Source of the DNA: Metaphire vulgaris
Lineage: Eukaryota > Annelida > Clitellata > Crassiclitellata > Megascolecidae
Direction of reading: 5' to 3'
Length of the DNA stretch: 64,000 nt
NCBI GenBank assembly: GCA_018105865.1
Contig: CM030868.1
Coordinates: forward strand, 2,053,770-2,117,769
Numbering within the stretch: position 1 is the stretch's first letter; each line of letters opens with the position of its first letter. Shown piece by piece: positions 1-32,537 of the stretch. The translations under genes and the position numbers were made by a program. The notes under the pieces were generated by a model. It worked only from the letters and a program-made list of their open reading frames with translations, did no database searches and was not told where the DNA came from.

Positions 1-70
1 CTAGGTCCTCTTCACTTGCCTGTCAAAAGTGCTAGCCATTCCACATCTGCCAATACCATTCTCGGTAGGT
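1..70 (+). repeat. End of a ~180-200 bp dispersed repeat
   Basis: The first 70 bases (TCCTCTTCACTTGCCTGTC and onward) match the units at 5370-6000 and 6400-6700. This piece runs straight into the 169-bp satellite, as the larger copies do. Confidence 0.7.
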
Positions 71-1960
71 TAATATATAAGCAGTAAGGGCAAATCGCAA
101 ACGTTGAAAAGTGCTCAAAGGAGTGAATATATTCTTATAAAATTTGGCATTTATGACTTAAATTGATGTATCTTTATGTCTGTAAAATTTCATTTGAATT
201 GGTGCAGGCTAAGCCATTGGCTAGGGTTAGGGTTAGGGTTAATATATAAGCAGTAAGGGCAAATCGCAAACGTTGAAAAGTGCTCGAAGGAGTGTATATA
301 TTCTAATGAAATTTTGCACTTATGACATAGATTGATGTATCTTTATGTCTGTAAAATTTCATTTGAATTGGTGCAGGCTAAGCCATTGGCTAGGGTTAGG
401 GTTAGGGTTAATATATAAGCAGTAAGGGCAAATCGCAAACGTTGAAAAGTGCTCAAAGGAGTGAATATATTCTTATGAAATTTTGCACTTATGACATAGA
501 TTGATGTATCTTTATGTCTGTAAAATTTAGTTTCAATCGGTAAAGGCTAAGCAATTGGCTAGGGTTAGGGTTAGGGTTAATATATACGCAGTAAGGGCAA
601 ATCGCAAACGTTGAAAAGCACTCAAAGGAGTGAATATATTCGTATGAAATTTTGCACTTATGACATAGATTGATGTATCTTTATGTCTGTAAAATTTCGT
701 TTGAATCGGTGCAGGCTAAGCCATTGGCTAGGGTTAGGGTTAGGGTTAATATATAAGCAGTAAGGGCAAATCACAAACGTTGAAAAGTGCTCAAAGGAGT
801 GAATATATTCTTATGAAATTTTGCACTTATGACATAGATTGATGTATCTTTATGTCTGTAAAATTTCGTTTGAATCGGTGCAGGCTAAGCCATTGGCTAG
901 GTTAGGGTTAGGGTTAATATATAAGCAGTAAGGGCAAATCACAAACGTTGAAAAGTGCTCAAAGGAGTGAATATATTCTTATGAAATTTTGCACTTATGA
1001 CATAGATTGATGTATCTTTATGTCTGTAAAATTTAGTTTCAATCGGTAAAGGCTAAGCAATTGGCTAGGGTTAGGGTTAGGGTTAATATATAAGCAGTAA
1101 GGGCAAATCGCAAACGTTGAAAAGTGTTCAAAGGAGTGAATATATTCTTATGAAATTTTGCACTTATGACATAGATTGATGTATCTTTATGTCTGTAGAA
1201 TTTCGCTTGAATCGGCTCAGGCTAAGCCATTGGCTAGGGTTAGGGTTAGGGTTAATATATAAGCAGTAAGGGCAAATCGCAAACCTTGAAAAGAACTCAA
1301 AGGAGTGAATATATTCGTATGAAATTTTGCACTTATGACATAGATTGATGTGTCTTTATGTCTGTAGAATTTCGTTTGAATCGGTGCAGGCTAAGCCATT
1401 GGCTAGAGTTAGGGTTAGGGTTAATATATAAGCAGTAAGGGCAAATCACAAACGTTGAAAAGTGTTCAAAGGAGTGAATATATTCTTATGAAATTTTGCA
1501 CTTATGACATAGATTGATGTATCTTTATGTCTGTAAAATTTCGTTTGAATCGGTGCAGGCTAAGCCATTGGCTAGGGTTAGGGTTAGGGTTAATATATAA
1601 GCAGTAAGGGCAAATCACAAACGTTGAAAAGTGCTCAAAGGAGTGAATATATTCTTATGAAATTTTGCACTTATGACATAGATTGATGTATCTTTATGTC
1701 TGTAAAATTTCGTTTCAATCGGTAAAGGCTAAGCAATTGGCTAGGTTTAGAGTTATGGTTAATATATGCGCAGTATGGGCAAAACGCAAACGTTGAAAAG
1801 TGCTCAAAGGAGTGAATATATTCTTATGAAATTTTGCACTTATGACATAGATTGATGTATCTTTATGTCTGTAAAATTTCGTTTGAATCGGTGCAGGCTA
1901 AGCCAGGCTAGGTTAGGTCAGGCCTAATATTGTAAGCAGTAAGGGCGTTCGCAAACGTTC
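61..1960 (+). repeat. 169-bp satellite containing TTAGGG hexamers, block 1
   Basis: About eleven head-to-tail copies. The marker GCAGTAAGGG falls at 81, 250, 419, then (start) 588, 757, 925, 1094, 1263, 1432, 1601 and 1770, so the period is 169 bp (one 168). Each unit has a (GGGTTA)3 run, then AATATATAAGCAGTAAGGG and a weakly variable AT-rich body. The last copy decays at 1900-1990. Confidence 0.95.
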
Positions 1961-2042
1961 AAAAATATATAATCTAATGCTTTTTCACAATTATTCTAAT
2001 GCCAAGGAGGTTAAGCTTTTAAAATTATTAAATGAAACTAAC

Positions 2043-2091
2043 AGTGGTTCTCACACTGGGCAGACCTTACTGAACCATACCACTCTAAACC

Positions 2092-2127
<36 letters not shown>

Positions 2128-2130
2128 GAT
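2043..2130 (+). repeat. SINE 3' piece with (ATT)n tail
   Basis: CAGTGGTTCTCACACTGGGC followed by an A/C-rich stretch and about 30 bp of (ATT)n. The same arrangement is seen at 14419-14525 and 18409-18735 (opposite strand) and 51455-51582. Confidence 0.6.
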
Positions 2131-2205
2131 AAATTTGTTATACTATGTATGTATGTATGTATGTGTGTATGTTTGTATGTATGTATTGATTATGTGTAAT
2201 ACCAG

Positions 2206-10287
<8,082 letters not shown>

Positions 10288-11004
10288 GTGAAAAGCGTTC
10301 TTCAGATATGCGCGCTTTGTGATTATACGTCATTTTCTAATGGATTTTATGCCAAAACGATACCCGTTGTTCTGTGGAAGAAGTTTTGCTTTTGCGCCGC
10401 GTCGTACGATTATTGCAGATTTTTTTCTCCCGTTCAAGCATCTTGAAGTTCCTTTGGTTCTTGGAGTTGTTCGTGACGAATGAGTTTTTTTGCTTGATTG
10501 CGGTTTCCAAAATATAATTCTGACGTCAGGTATTAGGACTGAAATCATTTTATTTTTCAAATGATGCGATTAGCATAACTTAATTGCTGAGTCAGCTGTT
10601 TTTGTACAGAATTCGGTTGAATAGAATTTTTGTCGACCGGATGCGAGAATTTCGTCCAGATTATATATATATAAATCAGGTGATATTGTTTGCAATGTTT
10701 ACTAATTGTTGCCTTTGAAATAATGTAAATAGCCAATAGAGAATGGCATTGAATTTGTTTTAAGATGAGGTTGTGCCACATCGTAGTATTTGACATCATT
10801 CTTTGCAGTTTGTGAGTCCTAAACAGTTTTTCTGACTGATAAAATTATTTCAATGCTGCTCTCTTATTGATTTTCTAGCAGAATATTGCATCCATAATTC
10901 AAAGACTGATTTTTAAGTCATTAGGGTGGGGGTGTCCGCTTGTTTGACTGACCCCACGAAACAGCTAGAAAAATAGTGGCCAGCCTTACTTTGATAATTA
11001 ATTA

Positions 11005-11084
11005 TTAACCCCTTAACCGTGTATTTAACTGTAACTCAATGTAAAATGGACGGATATATCCGGGATCCCCAGTTAAGGGGTTAA
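11005..11084. mobile_element. 80-bp TTAA-bounded miniature element
   Basis: Begins TTAACCCCTTAACCGTG and ends CAGTTAAGGGGTTAA: about 15-bp inverted repeats whose outer bases are TTAA, as in piggyBac-type elements. The core ACTCAATGTAAAATGGACGG recurs in every copy. Confidence 0.8.
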
Positions 11085-11714
11085 TGACTTTGGATTATAT
11101 AATTTGGACATGCGAAGGTGCATGAATGTTGCCTTTGCATTTTGGGATGATGTCAAAATGATTACTTGTTTCTCTGCAATCTGATGGCCATTATGGGATG
11201 TGTACTTACGCCAGCATGCAACCATTTGCATACTGTAGGGTTGAGTACGCTTAAAAATTGCTATAGGTTTCTGGTTTCTTCTGTTGGTAAAACAATAACT
11301 GTTTGGTTTTGTTCCAAGTAAGACTTCACTGTTATACTGGTAATCAGGGCCCATCTTGTTATATATGGCTTTATATTGTATTGTATTGTATTGTATACTA
11401 ACAGTGCTGATTTTTTTATTATTTAAGAAATATCTGATTTAAATTATGTAGAAATTAGAGTTCCAGGTATATTTTAATGACTCCTGCTTACTGTTGAGTT
11501 GAAGTTCAAAGTGTGCTTCATGAATAATTATAATTCCACTTTGCGTAATGACGAAACGCTTTGTGTCTCGTTCTGTGTTTGTATAAATCCCTTGACACAT
11601 ACATCAGGGGACCGCCGCAAAGGACCTCCATCTTACTGAGTCTGATGGAACCTGTACAGCCATAGTCAGTCGAAATAAGCTGATCTGAGTTAACATGGGG
11701 CCAGCGTAATTAAT

Positions 11715-12015
11715 GGGGGCGGGAAGTTAGTAGAGTGGTAACAGCGTTGGACAATGGAGCAGAAGGTCGCGGGTTCAACTCCCGCGAGAGCCCTAAGGTC
11801 GACTCGGCCTTCTTTCGCCAGATGGCGATAGCAAATGAGTAGCGGATTAATCCGCGAAGTAAACAGGCGCGTTGCATGAGAACACCGGGCCCCGTATCAT
11901 GTAACCTTGCACCCAGTCGCCTGGCTGAGTTGGTCGCCCGGCTGAGGGCCGGAGACCAGCGCCGCCCTGTGAGCCTTGAGGCTAGCCTGAGTGCTCGGGA
12001 AGGATGGGGCCAGTG
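11715..12015 (+). mobile_element. tRNA-derived SINE (near full length)
   Basis: Head GGGGGCGGGAAGTTAGTAGA, B-box GGTTCAACTCCC, then body TCGACTCGGCC and an end CAGCGCCGCCCTGTGAGCC. The longest copy in the window and a good reference for the family. Confidence 0.85.
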
Positions 12016-12108
12016 TAATTAATGCCTGTCCATGTTAACCAGTGGTTGGAATTGATGAAATACGACCACAATTACACCATTTGAAATTGGTTGAGTCATC
12101 GCTTAGTG

Positions 12109-12281
12109 GCTATTCTAGCCACCTAGACATTGGGGAGAGGGGAGTTTAAAATGTTATTGGGGGGGGGGGTAAAAGACATTGGGGAGGTCATGCTACTTGC
12201 CAAAATGTCAAAAAATTGTGGAAAATTTAAACTTGAGGGGATATTCCCCCCAGAGAAGGCCTCGAATAAACAATGGTCTTC
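12109..12281. mobile_element. Decayed MITE related to the CAGTGTTTAATCTAG family
   Basis: The inner portion (CTAGACATTGGGGAGAGGGG to AGAAGGCCTCGAATAAACA) matches the complement of 56319-56481. The terminal bases are eroded. Confidence 0.5.
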
Positions 12282-12602
12282 ACTAGACCAAAGTGGATTT
12301 GCTCATTCCCTTTCTTATTTGCAGATGACTGTTTCCTTTGCTTCAAGTTTCACATTATTTTTTTAATGCTGCCAATCATGTATAACCTTAAATTACCTAA
12401 GCTGTTTGGTTTTGCCATATTTTTTTATGATGTCCTGAATATGTGAAATGCTATTTGAGATTTTGCATGATTATAATAATTATTGGAGCATAATGTATTG
12501 TCTTGATTTTAGTATTTTAATGAGATTGTGCGTGCATTGTTCTGGAGTTGTGCTTTGTCAGATAGTGGGGTCATGTGATTATGCCTGTTTTACATTCATT
12601 TA

Positions 12603-12651
<49 letters not shown>

Positions 12652-13183
12652 GAATTTGATGATATTGCAGATATAAGTGGAGTTTTATATGGGCCTTTTG
12701 GGGCATTTTCTCCCTCCACGGGTTGAAATAAATTTTTCCAAGTCTGTCAAAGGGAGAAATATTTCTAATTACGTCGTGACATAATATGATCGGATGGTGT
12801 GCTTTAATTTTTGTGAGATATTTCTGCAGATGGCCTTCTTGTTGCTTTCAAGGCCTCTGGGTAAACAATGTAACATTTTATGAAATGTGTTAAATTTTAA
12901 TGTGCAATGTATAAGGAATGCTCATTTCGCAGTTCTACCCTGATATTTACACCCCACCCCCCCCACCCACCCACCAAGCTAAGAGCAGTGTATCCAATTA
13001 TTTGTATAAGATTTTTTGTCGATTTTTACAAAATCTTTGCTGTTGACAATGTGTCATCGTTCATTCATTCATTCATTCATTCATTCATTCATTCATTCTT
13101 CTCCATGGGCACAATATCTGTTGGTGTCTGTTGCAATTTGAGTTTGCCTCCTCCATTTGTCTCTGTCTTGTATGGCTTTGTAA

Positions 13184-13264
<81 letters not shown>

Positions 13265-13923
13265 ATGTTTCACCATTCTTTAATATTGTCTATCCGTTCT
13301 TTTCATGGTCTTCCTCTTGGCAAAAGCTCAGTAGCCTTTCCAATTCTATTGGAAGTTTCTTGGAAATTGGAAAATTGGATTTCTTCGTTGTAGTCATTGC
13401 CCCCCGGCCCGGAGACTCCCAGGTATTTTTTATTGTGGGTGTAGAATTTGGTTCCTTAGTCAGTTGTTAAGAATATTTTCAGTATCTATAATTCTAGTTT
13501 GGGCTAATCATGCTTATATGTAGGCTTACATTACATTACATGACATTGCTTTTCTTACTAATGCCTTGCACAATCATGATGATGGACTTTTAGGAGATGT
13601 CTGTGTAGAATAATCATGTTATTAGTCGATTTTTAGGAATATTTTAATGTATTTATATAATGCAGACATGGAATTGAAATTGATGTCTATTATTTTCAAT
13701 GATGTCCTTATTGAATATTCCATATTCAGTTGTTGTTATTTCTTGTCTGTATTCAGTAGAACTATTTATTGCTTGAAAATCTGTCATATCAGCAATTTTT
13801 GTGCACATGTTAAATACACAAACTCATGCTATCATTCAACTCATTAATTAGAAATTGCCTTACAATGTTCGATATAAATATAAAATATTACCTTATCATT
13901 GTTGCTAATGTATTCATACTTCA

Positions 13924-13956
<33 letters not shown>

Positions 13957-14418
13957 TAAGTTGGTGTATTATTATTTGTTAGAATTTTCTGTGGTTTTAA
14001 TGTAATAGTGATTTCATGTGTTATTATCGATGAAGATTTATGTGGCCTTGTGCTCATAGTCTAAGACATTTTTATGAAATTAGTGAAAGGAATTTGACTG
14101 CACTGCAGTGTTTGAGTTTTCATTTTGAAAATTGTTTTGGTCACACTGCCCCAACCAGAAATTTTCTACATCCGGGGTTTTGCCTCATCCAGCGGGATTA
14201 AAGCCCCCAAAGCATTCAAAAAATCAAACCCCTTTGCAGTAAACGATGGCCTGTTTTGGTTTTCCCTCATCACTAAGATTCTGTTAATTCCTTTGGGTAT
14301 TTAGGTAATCACACCCATTGTAATGACCTCCTATATTAAAATTGCAAGGAGCATTACAGACAGATATTTCGGATGGTTCAGTGTCCTACTGGGAGTTGGA
14401 ATTCTAGCCCCCGTCAGG

Positions 14419-14478
<60 letters not shown>

Positions 14479-14525
14479 TGATTTTAAGTGGTTTAGGAGA
14501 CTAAGTAAGCCTGTGTGAAAACCAC
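14419..14525 (-). repeat. (AAT)n array joined to a SINE 3' end (minus strand)
   Basis: About 58 bp of (AAT)n followed by GTGATTTTAAGTGGTTTAGG and GTGTGAAAACCACTG. Read on the minus strand this is a conserved sequence with an (ATT)n tail. Confidence 0.65.
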
Positions 14526-14574
14526 TGAAGACTGAAGGATGAACTGAATCAAAGCATACCTGTAATAAACTTCA

Positions 14575-14800
14575 GTGGTGTAGCCAGATTTCCAAAACGG
14601 GTGGGGGGCACCAAGCCCAACCCCCCGTTTACAAGCCAAACAACGCCATCAAGGACACCCATATATTGATTCTATTAAAAATCATCCTACCCGCCCCTCC
14701 TAGAAATTTATTAATGGTTTTTTGTGCAAATGCCACGACTGACACCTGATGCCAGAATATGGGAATAGCCCCTTATCTCCCATGGCTTCGCCAATGATAA
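14575..14800. mobile_element. MITE of the CAGTGGYGTAGCC family
   Basis: Starts TCAGTGGTGTAGCCAGATTT and ends near GGCTTCGCCAATGATAAG. Termini match other copies at 9962, 58969 and 61209. Confidence 0.5.
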
Positions 14801-15191
14801 GCAATGGAATAACAAATGAAGAATTTATGTTACAAAAATTAAAATTGCCGGTTGCTTGGTACATGATGGTGCATGATTATCAAGCTGTTGGCGCATTTTA
14901 AAATGCACCATCTGTGTATGAATAGTTAATAAAAATGATAGGATGTGATTGTATCAATTTGATTAACCAAATGCACACAGAGTCATGTATTGAATGCATC
15001 TAAGTTATTCGCACTGAGTTTGTGTATGTGTTTTTATTGATTTTCTTTGCTGGGTTTCTTTGGCATAATCCGTTAAAGCATATTCTCTGTAAGGTAGATT
15101 GTTCTAACACGTTGATATATTTTCATATTGTTTGATGAAATGATAATCGTCCAATTAATTAAATTCGTTGTTTCTTGTTTTAGAGCTAGAA

Positions 15192-15265
15192 CCTTAACCG
15201 TGTATTTAACTGTAACTCAATGTAAAATGGACGGATATATCCGGGATCCCCAGTTAAGGGGTTAA
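15192..15265. mobile_element. TTAA-bounded miniature element, left end eroded
   Basis: Almost identical to the copy at 11005-11084 except for loss of the first bases; the right end CCCAGTTAAGGGGTTAA is intact. Confidence 0.75.
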
Positions 15266-15437
15266 AGTTGTTACTAATTTGGTTTCCATTGTTGGCTTTT
15301 GGTCGTTGTTAACCGTTTAGCTTTTCTACTAACCCGAAGCATTTGTCCTGGGGGGGGGATGGGACGGCATGCCCCCTACACGTATCTAACAGAGGGCCTA
15401 TGGTTCGTCTGTGATACCAGACTCAAGGGAAGAGGAC

Positions 15438-15832
15438 CAGTGGCGGTTCCAGGAATTCTTGGTAGGGGGAGGGGGTTGAAAAATTCATAGGAAGTTTGGT
15501 GAGGGGATGCAAAGTTTAAAAAAGGAAATGAGAGGGAAAAGGTAATTCTTAGTGTTTTGTCCACTAAATGTTAATAAACCTACTAAATGTTAATAAACCC
15601 CCTAAATGTTAACAAACCCACTAAATGTTAATAAACCCACTAAATGTTAATAAACCCACTAAATGTTAATAAACCCCCTAAATGTTAATTAGCCCACTAA
15701 ATGTTAATAAACCCACTAAATGTTAATAAACCCACTAAATGTTAATAGACCTTGCCGGAAAATAAGGCTGACAAGCAAAAAACTCCGATGGGGGCTGCAT
15801 CCCCAGTCATCAACATGGTCGAACCGCCACTG
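15438..15832. mobile_element. hAT-like MITE carrying an internal minisatellite
   Basis: Termini CAGTGGCGGTTCC and GAACCGCCACTG with perfect 8-bp duplication AAGAGGAC (15430-15437, 15833-15840). Inside, 15560-15745 has about ten copies of an 18-19 bp unit CACTAAATGTTAATAAACC. Confidence 0.88.
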
Positions 15833-15898
15833 AAGAGGACTGCACGAGTGACAATTTTTTTAATGCAGTAGAGATCAGATTAGGCCATTTAAAACCCA

Positions 15899-15936
<38 letters not shown>

Positions 15937-15966
15937 AAGTAAAGAACTTCTATAGCGTCATGTTAG

Positions 15967-16199
15967 CAGGGCGCGATTTGTAGGGAGAATCTCCCCCCCC
16001 CCCACTGCCCAACTGCATGGAAAAAACAATTTGTTTTTGTTTTGGTGGGATTAGTTGGGTAGGCTTAAGCCTACCCTAGCCTTTAATAAAATCCGCCTAT
16101 GCCCCCACCACTACATCCCCCACTGCTACATTTCCCAACAACTACATCCCCCAAGCTCGACATATCCCCCCACTGCTCCAGGTCACAAATCGCACCCTG
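15967..16199. mobile_element. MITE, CAGGGCGCGATTTGTAGG family
   Basis: Left end CAGGGCGCGATTTGTAGGG, right end TCACAAATCGCACCCTG. Same family as the copy at 24610-24786, which shows an 8-bp target duplication. Confidence 0.75.
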
Positions 16200-16752
16200 C
16201 ATCTGGCGTCAGTAGTATCAAGCATGTATCGTATCCGCAGCGATCAGTATGGCCTGTCGTAACTTTGACACAGCTTAAGGAGGTATTAATATTTTGTGCA
16301 TTACAGTTGACTTGATAGAAAAAAGCCAAGCGCATGTAATACATCGACAACTTCTGTGGCTTTATAAGAAAGCACCGATGAATGAAATAGCCTTGTCGAC
16401 CCGGGTGTGTGACAGCTGGAGCGTGGCTCTTTGGCGATCACCGCGCATGCTCGCAGGTGTTCTTCAGGTAAACTGCCGATGTACAGACAGACAGGTGATA
16501 GCAACAGGACATCGTCGCCGCCGAACTGGCGAATGGAGTACATAGGCCTACACTACCTGATCTGGTCGTTCAGTTTCGCAGGCAAGACCGGATCCGGGTA
16601 TACAGGTACAGCGAAGCTCCTGATCGGATGGTCTGACGGGTATCGCGCAGACGTCTAGGACTTCTGGGGAGCAGAGGGGAGGAGGAGGAGGAGGAGGAGG
16701 CGGAACGAGGGTGTGCCCCGCTTCTGTTTGGGTCGACGTCGTTAACGGCGCC

Positions 16753-27353
<10,601 letters not shown>

Positions 27354-27655
27354 CTTTGAGCGATCTCAGTTTTGAATCTCCGCTTTCATGTCTCTCTCTG
27401 CTTTTTGAATTTCTTGTTCGGTTTTGTTTCCTTTTCGGTAAAATGCAATTTTATGTTATTATGACAACACTGATTTTAATATTTTCTCTTGTTAATGTTT
27501 CCTGAAGATGTAAGATTATGTGACTGGAAATTGACAGAATTTGTTAAAGTACTACTTGTTTACAGGCCCACCGAGAGGGTTAGCACGTTGGGCAAACGTC
27601 CATGACATCGCGTTGAAGATGTTTTATAAATTATAAATGTTTCGCTGACTTTTCC

Positions 27656-27661
27656 AATAAA
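27656..27661 (+). promoter_or_regulatory. CERS: Candidate polyadenylation signal of the ceramide synthase gene
   Basis: AATAAA 303 bp after the stop codon, in an AT-rich stretch with no intervening repeat. Position is plausible but untested. Confidence 0.4.
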
Positions 27662-27923
27662 CCGCTGACTTTAACCATTAACCTATACATTATTATAAAC
27701 GCTAATTAATTAAATTATTTTATTAACCTAGGGACCCAGATTTTCTGTTTACAGACCTACTTGTTTACACTGGCCAGATATTGTTGTAATTTTTATTTAA
27801 ATATTATTAATCTGTTTTAAAATGTCTGTCAATTTGTGAGTTTTGTCAATCAGTGTATATTAATCTTTGGATTTATGAGATGTACTGCTGTTCTGCAGAA
27901 ATGCGTTTATCATGTTATCATAG

Positions 27924-28420
27924 GGTCCGTCCATAAAGTACGTCACGCTCCAGAGGTAGGGAGGGGATATATAAGAAAGTGTGACAGTATGACCTTTCCT
28001 ATGGCTAATTTAAGAGAGGCTGAGTGCCTAAGAATAAGCAGCTGCTACCAGGGCGCTATATAAACACGGTTAATAACATAACGCGCCCAAGGGGGGGGTC
28101 AGGAAATTTGTTATGAAGTGTGACGAGAGCAATAAAAAATGAAGGCACGGGCAACTACCACTCCACCCCCTCCCGGTCCCCGCCAAAGATAACTCATTAT
28201 CGGGTTAAGGGTAGGGTTATGGAAACAAGGTATTGAGACCTCCTCCCCATAGGCGGATTTTATTAAAGGCTAGGGTGATGGATGGCACCCCCAGACCCCA
28301 TGCTAGCCTACCCAAATATTAAACTCTAAATCCGCCTATGCTCCTCCCCATCGTCACACTTCGTAAAAAATTCCTGACACCTCCCCCTTAGGCGCGTTAC
28401 GTCATTTATGGACGACCCCT
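27924..28420. mobile_element. ~495-bp MITE with a second MITE nested inside
   Basis: Outer ends AGGGTCCGTCCATAAAGTAC and CATTTATGGACGACCCCT form about 25-bp inverted repeats. Nested at about 28249-28345 is an element with CATAGGCGGATT ends (fragments also at 16060-16100 and 22120-22180). This fills most of the gap between the ceramide synthase gene and eIF4B. Confidence 0.7.
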
Positions 28421-28914
28421 AAGCCAGATACCAGCGGTCAAACTATAAAGGAACGGCTATAAAAGAATGCAAGGTATTTGTTCGCATAATTGTTACTAAC
28501 CGTTGAAACTTAACTTGGTGCGCATACTACTGGTGCGCAAATTCCTAGGTGCGTAAACTAATGTAAACCGGCGATGAAGGTAACGAATATGGGCACTGCA
28601 GGCTACTGAAAGTTGAAAGATTTGTGAGTCGGAATTTAGAGAAGACTCAAATTTCAATCCGTCAAACAGTTCTGGCGCAAGGACGGATCCTTGAAGCACT
28701 CCATAATCTACATAGCGGGCTTTGGAAAGTAGTACAACGGTAGCTGGTTATTCTTAGAAGCCTAACTTTCCTTAAAATAGCCTTGGAAAAATACTACTTC
28801 AAAGTGCTATTTAAATCCACGAGATTTTACTTACTGACTGGTTGATGCTAAATTCATATTCAAGGAATAGTATCTTTGACTTTTTGCAATCTTTGCCTTT
28901 CATTGTAGATCAAA

Positions 28915-30516
28915 ATGGCGTCGTCCGGTAAGTCATTATACAATATGTAATTTCTATTGACGATTTCCAGTACACCGATCGGAATCAGATTAAAACCGAT
29001 CGTCGATTAATCACCGATTACAGTCGAGAATTTGATTTTATTGTGTGAAATATGCCAATATAGTCCCTTGATTTGTTGATCATATCCACCAGTTTGCCTC
29101 AAATATGCCTCTGGGAAACGTGGTTTAAGGGTGTCACTAGATACTCCACCGGTGGCGGTGGGCGACGATGGCTACTCCGCCGGCCGTCAGACTACCTGCT
29201 GACTGCGTGTACCGCCCGCCGGGGTAGTCAGAACTGCGGTTTGAGCAGCGTCCACAGACCTCTCGTGTTGTGAGTGGGCGAAAGCCCATTGCTGAACTTG
29301 AGACGAGGTAAAGGACACGTAAGGGCGATGTTGATCAAGACGATCACTGCCAATGAAATCGCAATGAGGTTAGGCACTTCCGTTTTCACAAGGCTTCCAT
29401 TTGATTCTTTACTCATGGTCCTGGTCATCCGGTTGTTAGACAATCCCCTACGTAGCCATTCGCCTTCAGCAAGCCTTTTCGCCTACAAGGCCGTTCGCCC
29501 ATAACTTTAGGCAATAGGCCTTGCATAGAACATAGAAAATCTTACTGTTATTGTCTTTATAATATCATCAACTAAAATATTAACAACAACTGATGCATTC
29601 TTATTGCTTTTGTTTTTATTACAACCATAACTGTAACAGTTGAAACAATCACTAAAGTGCTAAGAGCATGGCAAAGTCCAAAGTCAAGGACACTTTGGGA
29701 GAGGTCATTTGAATGAGATGTGAAGCAGTTGTGAAATAGCTGATCACACACATATAAGTTCTAAATGTATGTGTAAATCTAGTGAATACAGTACTGCTCA
29801 AAAATTGTGAACACACGTAGATTTTGAAGCAAAACGTATTTTTTCTGCTGTATTTTTTTATTAATGATACTATTTTGATTGATGTACAGAAGGCTATAAT
29901 ATGCAAAAATAGTATTTTTTTCTGCTGACCGAATATACTGATTATTATTTGAAGATGGGCACACAAGAAAATGTGAATATAATTCGTTTCTTCACTCCTC
30001 TAAATTTTTCATATCTATAATGATGCGGGCCAATGTCAAACAGGTATCATTTTTATAATTTTTTGTCTAAAACATGTGATACAAGAAACTAGCTATCTTA
30101 AGACCCTCTTATCTCTCGATTGACTTTGTAACCATTTGACAGAGAATTGTTTTCTGGAAGACTTTGTATAGTGTCATTTAGCTCACTATTTTTGTGGCAT
30201 TTGGAAGCTCTAGTATAAAACTATAGAATATATTGACTGTTCTAGTAATGCAATGAAGATTGAGACACAAGAAAATGTGGATAAAATTCATTTTATTTTA
30301 TATCTATAGCCTTCTGTACATCAAAGTATAGTGTAATGAAAAAACAAGATGAATTGCAATGTTTTAACAAGCCTTAAACTTGGTGACGTGTGTTCACAAA
30401 TGAGCATATATATATCTATTCTTAAATATTATATATATACCAAAATATCAAATCCAGGATGTCGGGCTGGACAGCCAAATGACAGTTTATAGCAGATAAG
30501 ACAGGTAAACAAGATG

Positions 30517-30608
<92 letters not shown>

Positions 30609-32504
30609 CATATATATTACATATATAATTGCTGGAATAGATGATCATTGTTGCATTATAACAGAATGCATGAATTTTTGCTGTATTTTGTTTGATTTAT
30701 TATTAATGTACAGGGAAAAAGGGGAAAAAGAAGAAGACAACACTTTCGATCCATGAATTTCTGGGACCGAAGGCAGACGAACTGGTCGTCAAGAAGACCA
30801 GTTGGGCCGATGAAATGGAACAACAGGGAAATGATTGTAAGCAGTGCCAGTTGACTTTTATTAAATGGATTTAACAACGGATATATGTCCCATTGAGTTT
30901 TTGTAGTTAACAACTGTTGCTTGCTTCTGATTGTTTAATAAGTGATATAATTACTAGGCTTGCATATGGATGTGAGTCTGACATTTTCTGTAAATTTCAA
31001 GAGGCTGCCCTTGAGTTGGACAACATTTAAGTGAATGGTAGCAATATCATAAAATAGAAGAGGCACTATACAAATTCCACATTACATTACATTACATCAT
31101 TGACATTTATTAGCTTCATAGTATTTTAAGCAAGTTTGTGATTTTTAACATGATCTATAAATTTTAAAAATTGGTCGATGGCTTCTCAATTATTTCATTT
31201 AAAAAAATTTTTGCCCATAAATTGTACAGTAATGCCTGTGAATTGTACGAAGTCTTCCATCTTTAACCCTTTTTGCTGCCACAGTATGTGCAAAATACTC
31301 TAGACCACTGTGCCAATGCCAGCCAGTATGTTGATTTGTTGACACATCATAATGGCAGTGAGAGAGTTAAAGAAGTTATTTTTACAAGTTAAGTTTTTCC
31401 TGTGATTTGGTTATTTGATGGCCAGAAATCATTTTAATTGTGTACGTGAAACTCAGCAGAGCTCTATATGTAAGAACCTTTGAGTTAACCCCTTAACTGG
31501 GGATCCCGGATATATCTGTCCATTTTACATTGAGTTACAGCTAAATACACGGTTAAGGGGTTAAATTATTTAGGGATAAGTTTCTTCCGTAAATTAACTC
31601 ATTAATATTGCTTTGCAGTGGATGACGACCCGAGCACTAGGATAGTCATTAACCGATCCGCGCTGCCAACCGCTCCCCGATCTTCCCGCGGGGTGGACGT
31701 TGATCTGTCGAGAGTTCCAAAGGAAAAACCATTCACCGCTTTTCTTGCAAACCTGCCATTCGAAGTTTCTGAAGACGATATACGCCATTTCTTCAAGGAC
31801 CTAAGCGTATGTTGAATTTGTTGAATTTTCAGATGTTATGCAGATTAAATGCATCTTTAGTTGAGTTTTAATCACGGGATAACTATTATGTAAAGTCCCA
31901 CAGTTCTCTGGTTATATTCTGTGTATACATAATTATTTATATTGTATTTATTAGCACGTTGATTTATGCGTGAAATTATAAAATTACAGTATTTCATTTA
32001 TTTAATTTAGTCATTAGGACCGTTTTGCTTTTTGAGTTCCTTACTGGCATGATCAGTCTGCATATCCAGGTTTGATTTCTGTGGGTTGGGAATAATATTT
32101 TATTGCTTGGACATTTTCATGTTTGCCTGCACGTAGAGTGGAAATTGAAATGGCAGCATGCACAATGTGTCATGTTTCGCGGTGCTTGGACATGTCAGTG
32201 GCAATAGGCACTGTATATGATCTGATAGATTTAACTGTAGACCAAGAAGGGCCACTAAAACAAAATACCTGACAAGGCAGTCACACACATTAATCAAAGC
32301 ACACGACAGCCGGTTGGTAACTGGAACACAGGACAGGACAGAAATGCATGTCAGGAAAACAGCATGTCAGGAAAGACACTTGAGAAAAAGCTGATTTATC
32401 TACAACATTCAGCTTTCATGAGTGCAAGAAATTTGTGAGAAATTACATTGCAGTTATAATTACATTACATTATTTACCCATATGTCTGAAATACTTAATT
32501 GATA

Positions 32505-32537
<33 letters not shown>

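Larger units (their letters stand above)
10288..16752. other. Intergenic region between the myosin and ceramide synthase genes
   Basis: I see no exon here. It holds SINE and MITE copies listed separately, (TA)n at 12606-12647 and 13190-13260, (CATT)n at 13067-13097, (GAT)n at 13926-13951 and (ATT)n at 15900-15934. Sequence from about 16400 is GC- and CpG-rich with a (GAG)n run at 16679-16700, consistent with the 5' end or promoter of the ceramide synthase gene. Confidence 0.6.

Noticed and set aside
61..1960. CRISPR-like array
   Set aside because: Repeats are contiguous 169-bp monomers with no unique spacers, in an animal genome.
12907..13470. 187-residue plus-strand frame with Ile-Tyr repeats
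   Set aside because: Created by a (CATT)n and a (TA)n array; no splice or homology support.
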